From assembly GCA_030549855.1 (NCBI GenBank), contig JAUQQP010000007.1:1-45181 (forward strand): a stretch of 45,181 nucleotides of DNA. The letters are read 5' to 3'. Source of the DNA: Cyanobacteriota bacterium SRBZ.bins.94.201705. Its GTDB lineage: Bacteria; Cyanobacteriota; Cyanobacteriia; Cyanobacteriales; Cyanobacteriaceae. The notes under the pieces were generated by a model that ran no database searches, was not told the origin of the DNA, and saw only the letters and a program-made list of their open reading frames with translations. The stretch's first letter is position 1; each line of letters starts with the position of its first letter. Shown here piece by piece: positions 43,543 to 45,181 of this stretch. The position numbers and the translations under genes were made by a program.

Positions 43543-44790
43543 CTAGTCCCCCCTTAACCCTGTACCCCCCTCCAATTCCCTTATTCTATCTAACACCTGC
43601 ATGGGAGAAAGTTGATTTTTAAACCAGATAATTTGCGGCAATAATTCTTCGCTTTTTATTCCGGCCTTGTCTAAGTTTAACCGCTCTGATACGGCAATTA
43701 ATAGGTTTTTCTGGGAGGCTCTTCGGATTTGATAAAATTTCTTTTGGAGATATTGGGGATGCCAATAACCAATGATTTCTAACAGAAAATAACGACCATC
43801 TGGATGCACAATCCGAAAGTCGGGAATCATTACCCCCGGAGGAATTGGGATTAATTCTACCTCTCTTTCCAGCCTCCAGGGGGTGTTGAGTTTTTTCCAC
43901 TGGTTGGCAAAGGATTCTTCTATAAGACTGTCGTAGGTTTGGTTTTTCGGATAGTGGCTGACTAAACCACAATTGTTGTCTAGGTAAAATTGGAATACCC
44001 TTTCTGTCTTCTTGGTTTTGTCTTTGTGGTGGATGGAGGCTGTCAGTTGCCACTTGCTCACATGGAGAAGGGCTGGTATCATTTTGGCTAGGGCTAGGCC
44101 ATAACGGGTACTGGGGTTGAACAAACTGGCTGGACCGTCTATGGTAATAGTAAAACCAGTGTCGGCATCTCCCTCCACATAGGACATTAGTTGGAAAAAT
44201 TTAATATAGCGGAATAGTAATTTATACTCACCCGGGTCATTTCTGTAAGCATGAAGGGTGATGTGACTGGCACGGTAAAATATCCCCTGTACCTGGGAAA
44301 GATTATAACGATGGATTAAAGTCTCTGGCGAGGGAGGGGAAAATTCTATCAGAATCCTATTCTCCTCCAAGTCGGCGTATAATCCGTCTTCGATTTCTTT
44401 TGGCAAAACTTGTCTATTCAATTCTTTGGAAAGAAAATGGGCAACAGATTCTATTACCTGCTGGCGAGACGAAGCAGTAGGTGGCTGTTGGGAGGCTAGT
44501 CTAAAAACCAGTTGGCGTAAATAAGAAGGTTTAATGGGGCTAACAATTTCAAAGCGGGAAAAGTGGTTTTTCAACAGATGATTTAGTCCTCTTTTTATTC
44601 GGTATTCGGGGCTATTTCCTTCTAACAATGCTAGTTTCTCTTCTAATTCTTTTTGGGGTTGCCCCACACAACTTTGAAAACAGTCGATATGTTGTTGTGC
44701 CAGGGTTAAAAATTTCTTATCCAGGGGTAATCTTTTGGGAATCACACTGTCTCCTTGATACCGAAAAATAAGCAACTCCCTGGGCAGCAT
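43543..44790 (-). CDS. DUF790 family protein (Bax1-like nuclease)
   Basis: The 415-residue protein matches DUF790, whose archaeal members (Bax1) are structure-specific endonucleases that bind the helicase XPB. It starts MLPRELLIFRYQGDSVIPKRL, has the helical middle region (EYRIKRGLNHLLKNHFSRFEI), the DGPASLFNPSTRYGLALAKMIP segment near 225, and a C-terminal PD-(D/E)xK-like nuclease signature IPDFRIVHPDGRYFLLEIIGYW near 320-342. No XPB-type helicase gene is adjacent on either side. It lies 64 bp upstream of natB on the same strand. Confidence 0.87.
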   Translation of the reverse strand: MLPRELLIFRYQGDSVIPKRLPLDKKFLTLAQQHIDCFQSCVGQPQKELEEKLALLEGNSPEYRIKRGLNHLLKNHFSRFEIVSPIKPSYLRQLVFRLASQQPPTASSRQQVIESVAHFLSKELNRQVLPKEIEDGLYADLEENRILIEFSPPSPETLIHRYNLSQVQGIFYRASHITLHAYRNDPGEYKLLFRYIKFFQLMSYVEGDADTGFTITIDGPASLFNPSTRYGLALAKMIPALLHVSKWQLTASIHHKDKTKKTERVFQFYLDNNCGLVSHYPKNQTYDSLIEESFANQWKKLNTPWRLEREVELIPIPPGVMIPDFRIVHPDGRYFLLEIIGYWHPQYLQKKFYQIRRASQKNLLIAVSERLNLDKAGIKSEELLPQIIWFKNQLSPMQVLDRIRELEGGTGLRGD

Positions 44791-45022
44791 GGTTTCCCCT
44801 AGCCCTATTCGATAAATTAAACTAATCTAAGTTCACCGCTAATATTCACCTTTATTAAACCATTTGTTAGGAAAATTGCTACTCTTTTTGACAGGTTTTA
44901 TGATAAAATGTAGTTCCACCACTGTAAGTTAGATTTGGGCTGATGGTGAACTGAAATTTGTCTACCTGAGTAACTTTATTCCCACCAGTGTAATGTAACC
45001 TAGAAAGCAAAACAAGCCTCTC
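44791..45022. other. Divergent spacer upstream of the truncated right-edge gene
   Basis: 232 bp between two divergent genes. AACCTAGAAAG at 44997-45007, 15 bp before the rightward start, repeats the core of the direct repeats at 16166 and 16240. No clear promoter pair is visible. Confidence 0.4.
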
Positions 45023-45181
45023 ATGGAGACAAGATGGAAACTTTCCTGGCAAACCCTGAGTTTGATGTTGGCATTAACCTTTGGCAGTATAGGGTTTTTT
45101 GCCACTATGGTTTTGTTGCGTTTGCCCAGTAACCCTAATTGTAGTAAAATAGCCCTCTGGTTTAGTTCCGCTACTGGTAGG
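45023..45181 (+). CDS. Membrane-anchored protein, N-terminal part only (cut by window edge)
   Basis: 53 codons are open from ATG 45023 to the window end. The sequence has a short basic start (METRWKLSWQTLS), one hydrophobic helix (LMLALTFGSIGFFATMVLL) and then LPSNPNCSKIALW. The opening resembles a large conserved cyanobacterial protein often annotated as a chromosome-segregation-ATPase-like or coiled-coil protein with one N-terminal helix, but only the start can be seen. The ribosome-binding site is weak. Confidence 0.7.
   Translation, partial: METRWKLSWQTLSLMLALTFGSIGFFATMVLLRLPSNPNCSKIALWFSSATGR

Overview
The window reads as chromosomal DNA of a unicellular, moderately AT-rich cyanobacterium. 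Signature genes are an NDH-1 subunit N, a sulfolipid synthase SqdX, a magnesium-chelatase H paralog, a DUF4327 protein, NatB, transhydrogenase PntB, and cyanobacterial-type Fur and CdaA. No phage, transposase, CRISPR or rRNA is visible. Most genes are ordinary housekeeping genes. The interest lies in a cyclic-di-GMP gene cluster, in several regulatory or repeat structures between genes, and in a decayed locus.

Layout. 1-1002: AT-rich and purine-rich spacer, then tRNA-Ala(CGC) on the minus strand. 1006-3033 (-): rodA followed by a HAD hydrolase. 3100-6152 (+): an FHA-domain class A PBP, divergent from rodA, then an orphan DevA-type ATPase. 6153-7018: spacer with a possible gene remnant and a strong inverted repeat. 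7019-10777 (+): ChlH/BchH paralog. 10778-12626: graveyard of a polytopic membrane protein gene. 12821-14254 (-): pntB with a clean terminator. 14255-14535: G-quadruplex motif plus a 10-bp tandem array immediately upstream of dedA. 15154-15624 (-): CYTH protein. 15732: tRNA-Cys, then about 830 bp of repeat-bearing spacer. 16637-20933: Nudix-like, DUF4327, a coiled-coil protein (-), EI24, map and ctp protease. 20930-28417: sqdX, a DivIVA-like protein and fur (-), dacB/PBP4 (+), then cdaA, lysA and a beta-hydroxyacid dehydrogenase (-). 28484-30569 (+): purE, nadA, ndhN. 30596-40350 (-): three tandem FHA-PAS-GGDEF-EAL genes running into an HDAC-family deacetylase and succinate-semialdehyde dehydrogenase. 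40608-42146 (+): purH. 42174-44790 (-): natB and a DUF790/Bax1-like nuclease. 45023 onward (+): start of a membrane-anchored protein that leaves the window.

How the genes fit together. Cell-wall functions recur: RodA, FHA-PBP1, PBP4, LysA (which makes the lysine precursor and consumes wall diaminopimelate), a DivIVA-like protein and the c-di-AMP synthase CdaA. Second-messenger signalling is prominent, with CdaA and three c-di-GMP proteins. The three c-di-GMP paralogs show stepwise loss of catalytic residues: GGDEF and EAL both intact, then GGDEF lost, then both lost. That pattern suggests a duplicated sensor set whose members have become an enzyme, a phosphodiesterase and a receptor or scaffold. 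Four proteins in the window carry FHA phosphothreonine-binding domains, but no Ser/Thr kinase is encoded here. Succinate-semialdehyde metabolism is represented by SSADH and a GLYR-like reductase.

Limits: assignments rest on reading the translated sequence and on remembered family motifs. No alignment or search was run.
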